DNA from: Sporosarcina ureae
GTDB taxonomy: Bacteria > Bacillota > Bacilli > Bacillales_A > Planococcaceae
NCBI RefSeq assembly: GCF_002082015.1
Contig: NZ_CP015109.1
Location: 272,134 to 336,133, forward strand
Direction of reading: 5' to 3'
Length of the DNA stretch: 64,000 nucleotides
Shown: piece after piece, positions 55,681-64,000 of the stretch
Layout: every line of letters begins with the position of its first letter
How positions within the stretch are numbered: the first letter of the stretch is position 1
Program-made: the position numbers and the translations under genes
The notes under the pieces: model-generated
What the model was told of the DNA's origin: nothing
The model's input: the letters and a program-made list of their open reading frames with translations, nothing else
Database searches by the model: none

Positions 55681-57216
55681 TTACACTTTGAGAGATCCCT
55701 TAAGTGCCCACTCCATACGACTAAGCAACATATTTCTAGTTAATTCACCTGTCATATTAAATACTTGTAAGTTAAAGATTGGCTGTTTCTGATCAGAAAA
55801 TGTTTGCCATTGTTCAGCTACATATTTTAAGTCCGTCGCCTTTATCAAAGCAACATCGGTATCTTCCTCTGAGAAAGCTTTCAACTTTTGTGCCTGCGCT
55901 ATTGCCTCTTTTGTATAATCTTGAACTATAATTAAAAATAGTGTTACCCTCATTTTTTCCGAACGTATATACCTTAAAAACTGATTGAAATGATTTTCCG
56001 GGAAATTGTATGCTTCTTCAGTACTTTTATTGTCCCATAAGACTACTTCTTGTTTACTAAATTGCAATTTTCCATCCGCATGCCTAGTGCCTTCCATTGC
56101 TAAAACGTCAATACCTAATTTCCGTTCAAAAATATAGCGTGTAGCTTCTTCAAAGTAATTATCTACTTCAATATCTTTATCAATTACTTTATTCACTCGA
56201 AGTGATTTATAATCTCTCGCTGCCAATTCTTCGTAGAAGTCGAACAGCCTAGACCTATGATCAGTTGGGTCTGAAGAGGTTGGAGAAGAAAGCATCTCAT
56301 AGTAATCGATAATATTTTGGATCTTCTCCTTCTTCGTACCACTAATTTTAGTACCTTCGAGCTTTCTCAATATATCCGCTAATTCTTTTGTACTGAATAT
56401 TTTCAAAGCCGTTGAGGGTAAGATATTATGCTTTATTATTCTTTCTACTAATGCTTCTTTCACACCGCTTACATTAAACTCTAGCTGATGTAAGATTTCT
56501 CTTAACTGAGTGACACTCAAATCATTTAGTAGTGTCTCATAAACTTCATTTCTAAGTTCGCCACCCATTTCGTACCGTAAAATGCGTGCAATATCTTTTG
56601 GTATAATATAATATGACGTGTCATCCCTAAAACGCAATATCAATCCTCGCGTCTGTAGATTAATCAAAGAACGACTAATTTGTTGATGTGTATGCAGGAC
56701 ATTGTCTTTTTGAGGGAATCTCCCAATTTTACTCTCTATTAAATAGTGGTCTCTCTTAGTTAAATCAAGTTCTTTCCTCAATACATTTAAGATATTAATT
56801 TCATGCTCATTAAGTGATTCATCCTTTTTCCAAGCTTCATCGAGAACAGCACTATAAATTCTGTTGACGTCTTGTGGAATGAATCTATTCATATAGTTAT
56901 CATCGTTACTCTGTTTTAATATCGCATTTTCAATATCTTCTACTTCCTTATACAGATTAGCCTCACTTAGTAAGTAGCCTTCTTTTTCCATCAGTGCCAT
57001 AAGTATTAATTCATTCAAGAGGGCGAGATCTCTAGGATCACGACTAAAATCTAAATAGTTTTTTACTCTTTCTTTGTTTTGAAATTCATCAATGTTTTTT
57101 AGAACTAACTCTCGCATTTCCTCTTCGGTCTCCAGATGTACATCCTTTAAAAAACTATCAACTATCCTTCCTAAGTAGAGCTTTGTCATCTTAGGTAATA
57201 TATCTTCTAAATACAT
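55681..57216 (-). CDS. Putative SAP-domain nuclease with FokI-like PD-(D/E)xK cleavage domain
   Basis: About 511 residues. The N-terminal 220 are helical with winged-helix-like parts (QISRSLINLQTRGLILRF). Two SAP-like helix pairs follow at about 231-265 (LSVTQLREILHQLEFNVSG) and 273-309 (FSTKELADILRKLEGTKISG). The C terminus resembles the FokI cleavage domain: Asp381 (HADGKL), Asp395-x-Lys397 (VVLWDNKS), YNFP at 403-406, then a hydrophobic strand and a long helix. It should bind DNA through the SAP repeats and cut it. There is no methyltransferase beside it. The ATG at 57216 has GAGG nine bases before it. The function as defence or repair enzyme is inference. Confidence 0.72.
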   Translation of the reverse strand: MYLEDILPKMTKLYLGRIVDSFLKDVHLETEEEMRELVLKNIDEFQNKERVKNYLDFSRDPRDLALLNELILMALMEKEGYLLSEANLYKEVEDIENAILKQSNDDNYMNRFIPQDVNRIYSAVLDEAWKKDESLNEHEINILNVLRKELDLTKRDHYLIESKIGRFPQKDNVLHTHQQISRSLINLQTRGLILRFRDDTSYYIIPKDIARILRYEMGGELRNEVYETLLNDLSVTQLREILHQLEFNVSGVKEALVERIIKHNILPSTALKIFSTKELADILRKLEGTKISGTKKEKIQNIIDYYEMLSSPTSSDPTDHRSRLFDFYEELAARDYKSLRVNKVIDKDIEVDNYFEEATRYIFERKLGIDVLAMEGTRHADGKLQFSKQEVVLWDNKSTEEAYNFPENHFNQFLRYIRSEKMRVTLFLIIVQDYTKEAIAQAQKLKAFSEEDTDVALIKATDLKYVAEQWQTFSDQKQPIFNLQVFNMTGELTRNMLLSRMEWALKGSLKV

Positions 57217-57657
57217 AAAATATCGCCTCATTTCTATTTATTTAATAGTTAATAAATATTAAGATTTGCATTTTACTATATTAATTTACTTCATGGTTAC
57301 AATTGGACTATTCCTTTAGTAACAGCATAACCTTTTATTTACAAAATATCAAAGCTCATTTACTCATTATTCGGATATATTGGGTATTAAAAGATATATT
57401 TCAGAAATAAATTAAATTTACACATCATAATAGGCAATCATCCAACTACAATTTCCTACAAACCTGTTATTTAAATCGGCTGAATACTAGGATTAAAATA
57501 ATATAGACTTCTGAATGATACGTGGAGATAATTCAATTCGTTCGTATAATGCTACTTGCAGTCAATGCTATATCGGTAATTACTTTAACTTTTAATTATT
57601 TCCTCACCTCCCTCTACATTTACCAACAAAAAACCTTTCAATTAAACAATCCATCCC
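57217..57657. other. Gap between nuclease and germination operon
   Basis: This AT-rich stretch of about 440 bases between two divergent genes holds no frame with a ribosome site and no clear hairpin. It must contain the promoter of the SAP-FokI-like gene on its left side. Confidence 0.4.
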
Positions 57658-57687
57658 GCATAAAAAAGGAATAATCAGGACATGATG
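57658..57687 (+). promoter_or_regulatory. Possible sigma-G/sigma-F promoter of the ger operon
   Basis: GCATA (57658-57662) matches the GMATR -35 element. After 18 bases comes CATGATG (57681-57687), close to the CATNMTA -10 element. It lies about 75 bases before the first germination gene, where forespore-specific transcription is expected. Confidence 0.5.
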
Positions 57688-57759
57688 AATAAAAGAGTTA
57701 TGAACGACCAAAAATCATGTGTACTTACTCAAAATGCCAAACAGTAAATGAGGTAGTGT

Positions 57760-59361
57760 ATGAGCTTTTTAAAAAGGAGAAATATTTCTAAAGTACAATC
57801 CACTCCCCCTAGCCAAACGAAGGAAAGCAGTTCAATAAGTGACTTACAAACAAGTCTTCAAGACAATATACAAAACGTGAAGGATTGTCTGGGCGAAAGC
57901 ACGGATATTGTCATTCGGGAAATACGAATTGGTAAAGGTGGATCAGTGAAAGCGGGTATTTTCTATACCGACGGGTTGTCTGATACCCCTGCATTGCAAA
58001 ATTTCATCATGGAATCCTTGATGTTAGACATACCAGGCACGGAGTTGGAAGAGAAGTTAACGCCTCAACCAGATTTGTTCACTTCTTTAAAAGATTTCGC
58101 CATGACAGTAGGTGAGATTAAAGATGTAACCAATTTTGATGATCTTTTCACATCCCTTTTATCTGGGGATGCGATTTTGTTAATTGATGGATATTCTAAA
58201 GGTCTCGTAATCGGGAATAAGCATTGGATTGAGCGTGGGGTAACAGAACCTACATCTCAGACAGTAGTTAGAGGGCCAAGGGAAGGTTTTTCCGAAAATT
58301 TGCGTGTGAACACGGCATTAGTTCGTCGGAAGCTTAAGGATCCGAACCTTTGGATGGAGTCAAGGGTCATTGGTACACGTACAAAAACGAATGTTGCCAT
58401 TATGTATATCAACGGTGTCGTCAATGACGAAATTGTCGAAGAATTGCGGTTACGTTTGGATCGAATAGATATTGACGGGATTTTGGAAAGTGGTGATATC
58501 GAAGGATTCATCGAAGACTCATCATTCTCCCCTTTCCCTACCGTTTTTAATACGGAGCGACCAGATATAGTAACTTCGGCACTTCTTGAAGGACGCATAG
58601 CCATTTTAGTAGATGGAACTCCTTTTGTGTTGATCGTTCCTGCACTATTCGTCCAGTTTTTTCAATCTCCTGAAGATTATTATGTGCATACGGGTATTGG
58701 AAGCCTGATTCGACTCCTTCGTTTTATTGCATTTTTTATTTCTTTGCTTGCGCCTTCATTTTTTATTGCGATTACCACTTTCAATCAATCGATGCTACCG
58801 CCAGCACTTCTCATTAGCTTGACGGCTCAACGAGAAGGTGTGCCATTTCCAGCATTTATTGAAGCGCTCATAATGGAAGTCACTTTTGAAATCTTAAGGG
58901 AAGCAGGCATACGAATGCCACGCACTATTGGGACAGCTATGTCGATTGTGGGCGCATATGTCATAGGAACTGCAGCAGTTGAAGCGGGGATTATTTCAGC
59001 TGCAATGGTCATCATCGTTTCCATCACTGCTATATCTAGTTTTGTTTCGCCTACCTACAACCTTGCGATCTCTGCAAGGATACTACGCTTTGTATTTATG
59101 GGGTTAGCCGCTTCATTTGGTTTATACGGGATTGCGGTAGGTTTAATAGCTCTTACTCTTCACTTATGCAGTTTACGTTCTTTTGGTATACCGTACATGA
59201 CACCATTAGCACCGTTTAATATACCTGATCAAAAGGACACGTTAATTGTTGTGCCTATCTGGAGGATGTTTACACGCCCTCGCTTAATTAATCAAAAAAA
59301 TAGAGTGAGACAACAAGATCCCGCTTCTGCTAAACCACGTCCACCTAAAAATAAGAACTAA
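57760..59361 (+). CDS. GerA-family spore germination receptor, A subunit
   Basis: The 533 residues match GerAA/GerKA. The cytoplasmic N-terminal domain (to about 300) carries the family segments RGPREGFSENLRVNTALVRRKLKDPNLWMES and YINGVVNDEIVEELRLRL. Four to five membrane helices follow (from about 325), then a basic tail. It forms the inner-membrane nutrient receptor of the spore with the B and C subunits encoded downstream. GAGGTAGTGT precedes the ATG. Confidence 0.95.
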   Translation: MSFLKRRNISKVQSTPPSQTKESSSISDLQTSLQDNIQNVKDCLGESTDIVIREIRIGKGGSVKAGIFYTDGLSDTPALQNFIMESLMLDIPGTELEEKLTPQPDLFTSLKDFAMTVGEIKDVTNFDDLFTSLLSGDAILLIDGYSKGLVIGNKHWIERGVTEPTSQTVVRGPREGFSENLRVNTALVRRKLKDPNLWMESRVIGTRTKTNVAIMYINGVVNDEIVEELRLRLDRIDIDGILESGDIEGFIEDSSFSPFPTVFNTERPDIVTSALLEGRIAILVDGTPFVLIVPALFVQFFQSPEDYYVHTGIGSLIRLLRFIAFFISLLAPSFFIAITTFNQSMLPPALLISLTAQREGVPFPAFIEALIMEVTFEILREAGIRMPRTIGTAMSIVGAYVIGTAAVEAGIISAAMVIIVSITAISSFVSPTYNLAISARILRFVFMGLAASFGLYGIAVGLIALTLHLCSLRSFGIPYMTPLAPFNIPDQKDTLIVVPIWRMFTRPRLINQKNRVRQQDPASAKPRPPKNKN

Positions 59362-59377
59362 GGAAGGGAGGAAGTAA

Positions 59378-60568
59378 ATGATGAAAAAGTATATATTGGT
59401 ACTCCTCGTTCTCACCCTCTTCCTATCCGGGTGTTGGGATCGGAGGGAGCTAAATGAACTTGGTATAACAATGGCATTAGGAATCGATAAGGTGAAAAAT
59501 GAATACCAAGTAAGCGCTCAAGTGATCGTACCTTCGGAGGTCTCTTTGAATGCAAGCTTGGGGCGTTCAGCGGTCACTCTCTATCAAGCATCAGGTGAAA
59601 CAGTATATGAAGCGTTTCGGAAAATGACGAAGAATTCTCCTCGGAAAATTTATGCTGGGCATCTTCGTATACTGGTCATCGGTGAAGAACTAGCTAAAGA
59701 AGGAATAAGTGAATCGTTGGATTTGCTGGCAAGGGATTGGGAACTTCGATCAGACTTCTATGTAGTTGTTGCAGAGGACTTGGCTGCTTCTGAAGTACTG
59801 AATGTGACTACGGCAATAGAAAGCATTCCAGCCAACAAAATGTTTAATGCTCTTAAAACATCAGAAAGAAACTGGGCTGGCACAGAAGGTATTATATTAG
59901 ACGACTTATTAACAAATCTCACAAGTGACGGAAAAGAAGCTATATTAACGGGAATTAAAGTAATAGGAGATAAGGAAATAGGTTCTAGCAAACAAAATGT
60001 GGAGTCGATTACTCCCTCTACGCGTCTTCAATATGATGGTTTGGCTGTGTTTAAAGAAGACCAGCTAGTCGGCTGGCTTACTGAAGAGGAAAGCAGAGGG
60101 TATTCAGATATCACTAACAATGTACATAAAACCGTGACTGCTATTCCGTGCCCGAAAGAGGGACAAATCGCTATAGAGGTTTTAGATTTTAATACTTCAA
60201 TGAAAGGCTCTATAAACAAAGGTGAACCCGAGGTAGATCTCCATATTCAGGTAAAAGGTAATGTAGGCGAGGTACAATGCTCAATTGATCTTACGAAACC
60301 AGAAACAATGAACGAGTTACAAAGAATTTATGAAAAAGAAGTGAAAGAACTTATAGAACAGACTATACATTCTGTACAAAATCAATACCAATCAGACATT
60401 TTCGGATTTGGCGAAGCTATCCGTCGCTCCAATCCTAAAGAGTGGAAAAAGATGAAAAAACATTGGGATGAAAAGTTTACCAATTTGACCGTACATGTTC
60501 AGGTGGAAATGAAAGATCTTCGGATCGGCACATTAAATAATTCGTTTTTAAGAAAAGTAAAGGATTAA
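59378..60568 (+). CDS. Ger(x)C-family germination receptor lipoprotein, C subunit
   Basis: The 396 residues start with a lipoprotein signal (lipobox LSGC followed by WDRRELNELG, the family hallmark). The three GerC domains follow. It is anchored on the outer face of the inner spore membrane as part of the receptor. GGGAGGAAG lies before the first of two adjacent ATG codons. It begins 16 bases after the A subunit. Confidence 0.95.
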   Translation: MMKKYILVLLVLTLFLSGCWDRRELNELGITMALGIDKVKNEYQVSAQVIVPSEVSLNASLGRSAVTLYQASGETVYEAFRKMTKNSPRKIYAGHLRILVIGEELAKEGISESLDLLARDWELRSDFYVVVAEDLAASEVLNVTTAIESIPANKMFNALKTSERNWAGTEGIILDDLLTNLTSDGKEAILTGIKVIGDKEIGSSKQNVESITPSTRLQYDGLAVFKEDQLVGWLTEEESRGYSDITNNVHKTVTAIPCPKEGQIAIEVLDFNTSMKGSINKGEPEVDLHIQVKGNVGEVQCSIDLTKPETMNELQRIYEKEVKELIEQTIHSVQNQYQSDIFGFGEAIRRSNPKEWKKMKKHWDEKFTNLTVHVQVEMKDLRIGTLNNSFLRKVKD

Positions 60569-60574
60569 TCTATT

Positions 60575-60808
60575 ATGCTAAATAGTATAGGAATACTCTT
60601 GTTAACAGCTGCCATTGTGTGGTATGAAGTTCCTTCACTTTTGGATAAAAAATATAAAAAAGAATTGCTCGTGTTTTCAATTCTTCTAGCAATTGGAGTT
60701 GTGCTAGGCATTATGCTTGGATTTGGCGTAACTATTCCGCCCCCAACAAAATTAGTGAAATTTTTGTTTACACCGCTAACTGACCTTATTGCTCCATTGT
60801 TGAAATAA
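60575..60808 (+). CDS. Small membrane protein of the germination operon
   Basis: The 77 residues form two membrane helices (IGILLLTAAIVWYEV and LLVFSILLAIGVVLGIMLGF) and a proline-rich FGVTIPPPTKLVKFLF segment. It begins six bases after the C subunit and ends just before the B subunit. Small D-type proteins of this kind are known in some ger operons and tune receptor activity. AAAGGA lies eleven bases before the ATG. Confidence 0.8.
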   Translation: MLNSIGILLLTAAIVWYEVPSLLDKKYKKELLVFSILLAIGVVLGIMLGFGVTIPPPTKLVKFLFTPLTDLIAPLLK

Positions 60809-60840
60809 AGAACCATATGGAGGGAAAGGTAGGATTTTAT

Positions 60841-61953
60841 ATGCACAATGTTAAAATTAATTCATATCAATTTCTAGTTTTGGTTATTTTCTTTACTGTT
60901 GGTACAGGCATCTTAATTGTCCCATCAGCTTTAGCTGCTGAAGCGAAACAAGATGCTTGGATTGCTGCTATTGTTGGTATAGGAATCGGTCTATTGGTCA
61001 TATGGCTATTTACCACTATAGCTTCTTGGTTTCCAGGTCTCACCTATATCCAAATAACTGAAAAAATATTCGGAAAATGGATAGGTAAAATTGTGTCGAT
61101 ATTATTTGTATCCATGGCTACTTATTATACTTCTAGTCTTTTGTATTATTCCGCAACATTCGTAACGACCAATATGATGCCAAATACTCCTTCGGTAGCC
61201 CTCCATATTTTGATGATAGGAATTGTCGTGATGGGAATCCGTCTTGGAATAGAAACGATCGCCCGTTCTGCAGAAATCCTAATTGTCGTTTTCGTTGTCC
61301 TATTCCTCATTTTAACGGTGTTTATTTCTCCGCAAATCAAGTTTGAAAATGTACAGCCTGTTTATGAGGTAGGGACAAAAATGATCTTTCAATCCAGCAT
61401 TTATTTTGTCACTTCATCTTCTGTTAATGCGATTGTTTTATTAATGATTTTCCCTGCATTTATCAACAACATGAAACATGCTAAAAAGTCCTTTATAATT
61501 GGGCACTTAATAGGTGGAATCTTCATCTTGATGCTTACATTTCTGTGTGTTGCGGTATTAGGCGCTGAAGATACGGCAAGACAAATTTATCCAGGCTATG
61601 AATTAGCTAAAAGGATAAGTGTTGGAGATTTCGTACAGCGTATTGAAGGATTCATGGGTTCGCTTTGGTTTATTGCTCTCTACTTTAAGACAGTTCTTTA
61701 TTTTTACGCTTCCGTTTTAGGGATTACACAAATATTACATTTGAAAGATTACCGTTCTTTAACGCTGCCGTTAGGAATGTTCACCGTGATTCTCGCTCTC
61801 GTGATCTATTCGAACGTTGTATACCAAAAATTAGTGGAACAAACGATTGAAATATTCTTTTCCGCATTTATCGGACTTTTCTTCCCTCTTTTACTTGCGA
61901 TTGTATATGCCTTTCGAAAAAACAAGTTTAAAAAGGAACCGGAGAGTTCTTAG
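60841..61953 (+). CDS. GerB-family germination receptor, B subunit
   Basis: About 370 residues with ten membrane helices of the amino-acid-permease-like GerAB fold (INSYQFLVLVIFFTVGTGIL, SSVNAIVLLMIFPAFIN, FMGSLWFIALYFKT). It binds the nutrient germinant. The ATG at 60841 has AGGTAGG seven bases before it; an ATG at 60817 overlaps the purine-rich ribosome region. The order A-C-small-B resembles gerK rather than gerA of Bacillus subtilis. A terminator follows. Confidence 0.94.
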   Translation: MHNVKINSYQFLVLVIFFTVGTGILIVPSALAAEAKQDAWIAAIVGIGIGLLVIWLFTTIASWFPGLTYIQITEKIFGKWIGKIVSILFVSMATYYTSSLLYYSATFVTTNMMPNTPSVALHILMIGIVVMGIRLGIETIARSAEILIVVFVVLFLILTVFISPQIKFENVQPVYEVGTKMIFQSSIYFVTSSSVNAIVLLMIFPAFINNMKHAKKSFIIGHLIGGIFILMLTFLCVAVLGAEDTARQIYPGYELAKRISVGDFVQRIEGFMGSLWFIALYFKTVLYFYASVLGITQILHLKDYRSLTLPLGMFTVILALVIYSNVVYQKLVEQTIEIFFSAFIGLFFPLLLAIVYAFRKNKFKKEPESS

Positions 61954-61992
61954 ATTGAACTTCCTTACTAATTAATCATAAAGTATGTAGCC

Positions 61993-62027
61993 ATCCAGCT
62001 GATCTTTTGTTGTAAAGATCGCTGGAT
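61993..62027 (+). terminator. Terminator of the ger operon
   Basis: ATCCAGC-GATCTTT and AAAGATC-GCTGGAT form a stem with one bulge, followed by TTTTA. It lies 40 bases after the B subunit. Confidence 0.82.
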
Positions 62028-62147
62028 TTTACCGTTGTTCGTGAAAATTTAGTGGATTTCTTTACGATTCACTTCCCGACTCCACTTCCATCCCTCCCTC
62101 GTTCTTACGATTAGTCAATCTTTTTAAAAGATTAATTTATACTTTCT

Positions 62148-62192
62148 AGGATGGTTAAGCGGGGTGGGATATCCCACCTCGCTTAACCATCC
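62148..62192. terminator. Long near-perfect hairpin before the IS110 element
   Basis: AGGATGGTTAAGCG-GGTGGGAT and its complement form a 22-bp stem with one wobble and almost no loop, with TTTTT on the plus side. It could end transcription entering from either side, or mark a junction near the insertion element. It lies in the 315-base gap to the transposase, which has no gene. Confidence 0.65.
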
Positions 62193-62268
62193 TTTTTGAT
62201 ATGCCAAAAAGACCTGACGATTTTGATTTTTTTCGAAAGGTCATTGTGTTATAGTTCTAGGTAGGTGA

Positions 62269-63492
62269 TTACGATTTCTGAGCTGGTAGTGCGGACTCAT
62301 AATCGTAAAGAATGCCATGCGTCAGTAACTGGAATGTCACTTTCAGAAACTTATTGATACAGGCGATGATCGCAACCTTATGAGGCTTCCTCTGAGGTTG
62401 CTTTTTTAGTTTGTAGTAATGGTCTACAAAATGATTCGTCTTTCCTTTAGCCATAAGCATAGCGCATATCATAAAATATAAAATCTTCCGCAGATGTTTG
62501 TTTCCTCTTTTATTAATACGATCTCTATATTGTGTATTCCCCGACTGATATCGCATGATATCGATGCCTGCGTAAGCGTTCAATTGTTTCGCATTCTTAA
62601 AGCGGCGAACATCTCCAATTTCTCCGATTAATCGGCATGCCGTCGAATCGCCTATACCCGGTATCGAGCGGTAGACAAGATATTCTTTTCGGCCTTCTGA
62701 TAACTCTGTCATTTGTTTCACCAGTGTATCTTTCTTCTCCATCAAATCTGCAATTCGGGACGCGTAATCACGAACCTGGTCGCATCGAATATCATTCGGT
62801 TTGGTGGCTGGATAGCTGTTTCGCGCTGCTTCCAATAGAACGGATGCTTTCGCTTCGGCCCGTGTCAACGAAAGGTTCTTTCTTGTATTAGCTTTTAAAC
62901 GATTCTTAATGACCGTCTTTGAATGATCCAGTAAAAGTGCAGGATGCGGATAGAGCTGAACAATATTTAAAAACAGAGCTGAACTTGGTGTAATAAGCTT
63001 TTCTAATTCTGGAAAACTTAGATGTAGAATCGAATGCATTCTGCTTTTCAGTAAAATCATTTCTTCATCGACTTCATCGTAATAACGCGTCATCGCACGC
63101 ATCTGTTCATAATAATCATCTTGGATATATGTATTTTTACGCTCCACTTGAAAATGAGTTTTCGCAAGTTCATGGGCATCGCTAAGATCCGTTTTGTGCC
63201 GTCGCATCTTCGCCATCTGTAAATTGGCTTCAAGTGGATTCATGCGGCAATATGCATAGCCAGAATCTTTTAGAAATGCTTCGACAGGTTTTGAATAAAC
63301 GCCGGTTGCTTCAAATACGATATCTGGCGCCCGTCCATCTACCTTCGTGATCTCTGCCATTCGTTTGTGTAATCGTTCAAATTCAGCACGTGTATGATGT
63401 AATTCGCCTTCGAATTCACATTGGCGATAACCATCATAAATCGCAATAGTACTTTTTCCTTTACTCACATCTAAAGCTACGACATGTTTCAT
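62269..63492 (-). mobile_element. IS110-family transposase (recombinase)
   Basis: About 407 residues, intact. The N-terminal RuvC-like DEDD domain shows Asp in VVALDVSKGKS, Glu in FEATGVYS and the Asp pair in HKTDLSDAHEL. A coiled middle follows, then the Tnp_20 domain with PGIGDSTACRLIGEIGDVRRF, the reactive-serine region around YAGIDIMRYQSGNTQ, and RGNKHLRKIL. The ATG at 63492 has GAAGGAG eight bases before it. Members insert through a structured bridge RNA made from a noncoding end; a fitting structure lies upstream. The exact ends of the element were not found by eye. Being intact, it may be active. Confidence 0.9.
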
Positions 63493-63599
63493 GTTCATAT
63501 CTCCTTCTTCACCAATCTTAGAAGCCTTCACAAACCTTATCGATTCCACTTTCTTATACACGATCTCTTTGGACCCAACATACTAAACTGATTCATATA

Positions 63600-63675
63600 A
63601 GAGCGTGAAGTTAGCCGGTTTTATATACGGACTCACAAATGGTCCCAGAGGCTGGTCGGCTTTTCTTCACTTCTA
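63600..63675 (-). ncRNA. Candidate IS110 bridge RNA core
   Basis: Upstream of the transposase start a nested fold is visible: GTGAAG (63605) pairs with CTTCAC (63665), GCCG (63614) with CGGC (63657), and GGAC (63629) with GTCC (63642). Loops between them could hold the target- and donor-binding bases. The position in the 5' noncoding end fits what is known of IS110-group bridge RNAs. Its ends are not known; the true RNA is probably longer on both sides. Confidence 0.5.
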
Positions 63676-63686
63676 CTATAAAAAAT

Positions 63687-63720
63687 AGTAGCACAAACCA
63701 TGGCCTTGGTTTGTACTACT
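63687..63720 (-). terminator. Intrinsic terminator of the gene at the right edge
   Basis: AGTAGTACAAACCA pairs with TGGTTTGTGCTACT with one wobble; on the minus strand ATTTTTTAT follows. It lies 15 bases after the stop codon at 63,735 and marks the outer limit of the IS110 upstream end. Confidence 0.8.
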
Positions 63721-63734
63721 AATGTTAGTATGTT

Positions 63735-64000
63735 TTATAACACACGATGCACCAAGCGCTTCCCTGCTTCAACATGCCCCACATACACCGGAAACTGCAT
63801 GATTCGTTTTCGATACTCATACAAACTCTCTTCTTTCCCCGATTCCGCAAACGTTAATAAGTTCGACATCAACCGGTCAGCGTGTGTGACTTTCACACCC
63901 GTTTCGCGAAACGTTTCGCTATGCAACCGATAAGCGTCTGCCTCTTTTTTACCGAGATAAAACGCATACCAATTCGGTTGCTTACTTTTTACGACAAAGA
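63735..64000 (-). CDS. Unknown protein, C-terminal part, cut by window edge
   Basis: The last 87 residues are visible, including NWYAFYLGKKEADAYRLHSE, TFRETGVKVTHADRLMSNLL, SGKEESLYEYRKRIMQFPVY and GHVEAGKRLVHRVL. I do not recognise the family. It is a close paralogue of the decayed gene at 49,449, which shows that the family was duplicated in this region. A strong terminator follows. Confidence 0.7.
   Translation of the reverse strand, partial: FVVKSKQPNWYAFYLGKKEADAYRLHSETFRETGVKVTHADRLMSNLLTFAESGKEESLYEYRKRIMQFPVYVGHVEAGKRLVHRVL

Overview
The window looks like chromosomal DNA of an endospore-forming Planococcaceae bacterium, with Sporosarcina or a close relative as the best guess. The reasons are moderate-to-low GC, strong AGGAGG-type ribosome binding sites, a ger-type spore germination operon, a BrxC bacilliredoxin, a YtrA-like GntR/ABC set, a thiC gene under a TPP riboswitch, and a family of S-layer homology (SLH) proteins. 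The assignment is by inference; no rRNA or tRNA gene is present.

Bases 1-9.4 kb form a minus-strand catabolic region. It holds an alpha/beta hydrolase with an IclR regulator; an extradiol dioxygenase, an SDR and a ThDP enzyme (cut by the window edge); a 2-oxoacid:ferredoxin oxidoreductase (korA, korB) with its 4Fe-4S ferredoxin; a YumC-type ferredoxin-NADP reductase; and a cupin protein. Three of its promoters carry the same operator just downstream of the -10 box, which makes a small IclR regulon likely. Bases 9.4-11 kb hold a decayed IS4-type transposase and otherwise no recognisable gene.

Bases 11-34.5 kb are mostly housekeeping and envelope genes: a two-component system, a Na+/Ca2+ antiporter, riboswitch-thiC, an aldo/keto reductase, a DUF1361 membrane protein, a GreA-type factor, BrxC, an ArsR regulator, a GMC oxidoreductase, an M28 lipoprotein peptidase, a frameshifted thermonuclease, OsmC, a YtrA-type ABC operon, a FadR-type regulator with a fatty acid hydroxylase, and an MFS efflux pump. 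Several small decayed genes lie at 27-28.5 kb.

Bases 34.7-55.5 kb are a plastic region. Intact SLH proteins (34.7, 38.7 and 49.9 kb), one SLH gene that has lost its normal start codon (37.0 kb) and truncated or remnant copies (36.4, 41.6, 53.5 and 54.8 kb) are mixed with a roughly 47-bp palindromic repeat family (REP-like). A very AT-rich restriction-modification island lies between them: an HNH nuclease, a C5 cytosine methyltransferase with a fused HTH, and McrB-like and McrC-like proteins arranged like the LlaJI type. A potassium channel, a 2-hydroxyacid dehydrogenase, an ABC-2 exporter and an arylamine N-acetyltransferase are also here.

Bases 55.6-64 kb hold a stand-alone nuclease that joins SAP-like DNA-binding repeats to a FokI-like cleavage domain, which is the most interesting single gene of the window. 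They also hold a complete gerA/gerC/small membrane protein/gerB operon behind a possible sigma-G promoter, and an IS110-family transposase whose upstream noncoding end folds like a bridge RNA. The window ends in an unidentified gene that has a decayed paralogue at 49.5 kb.
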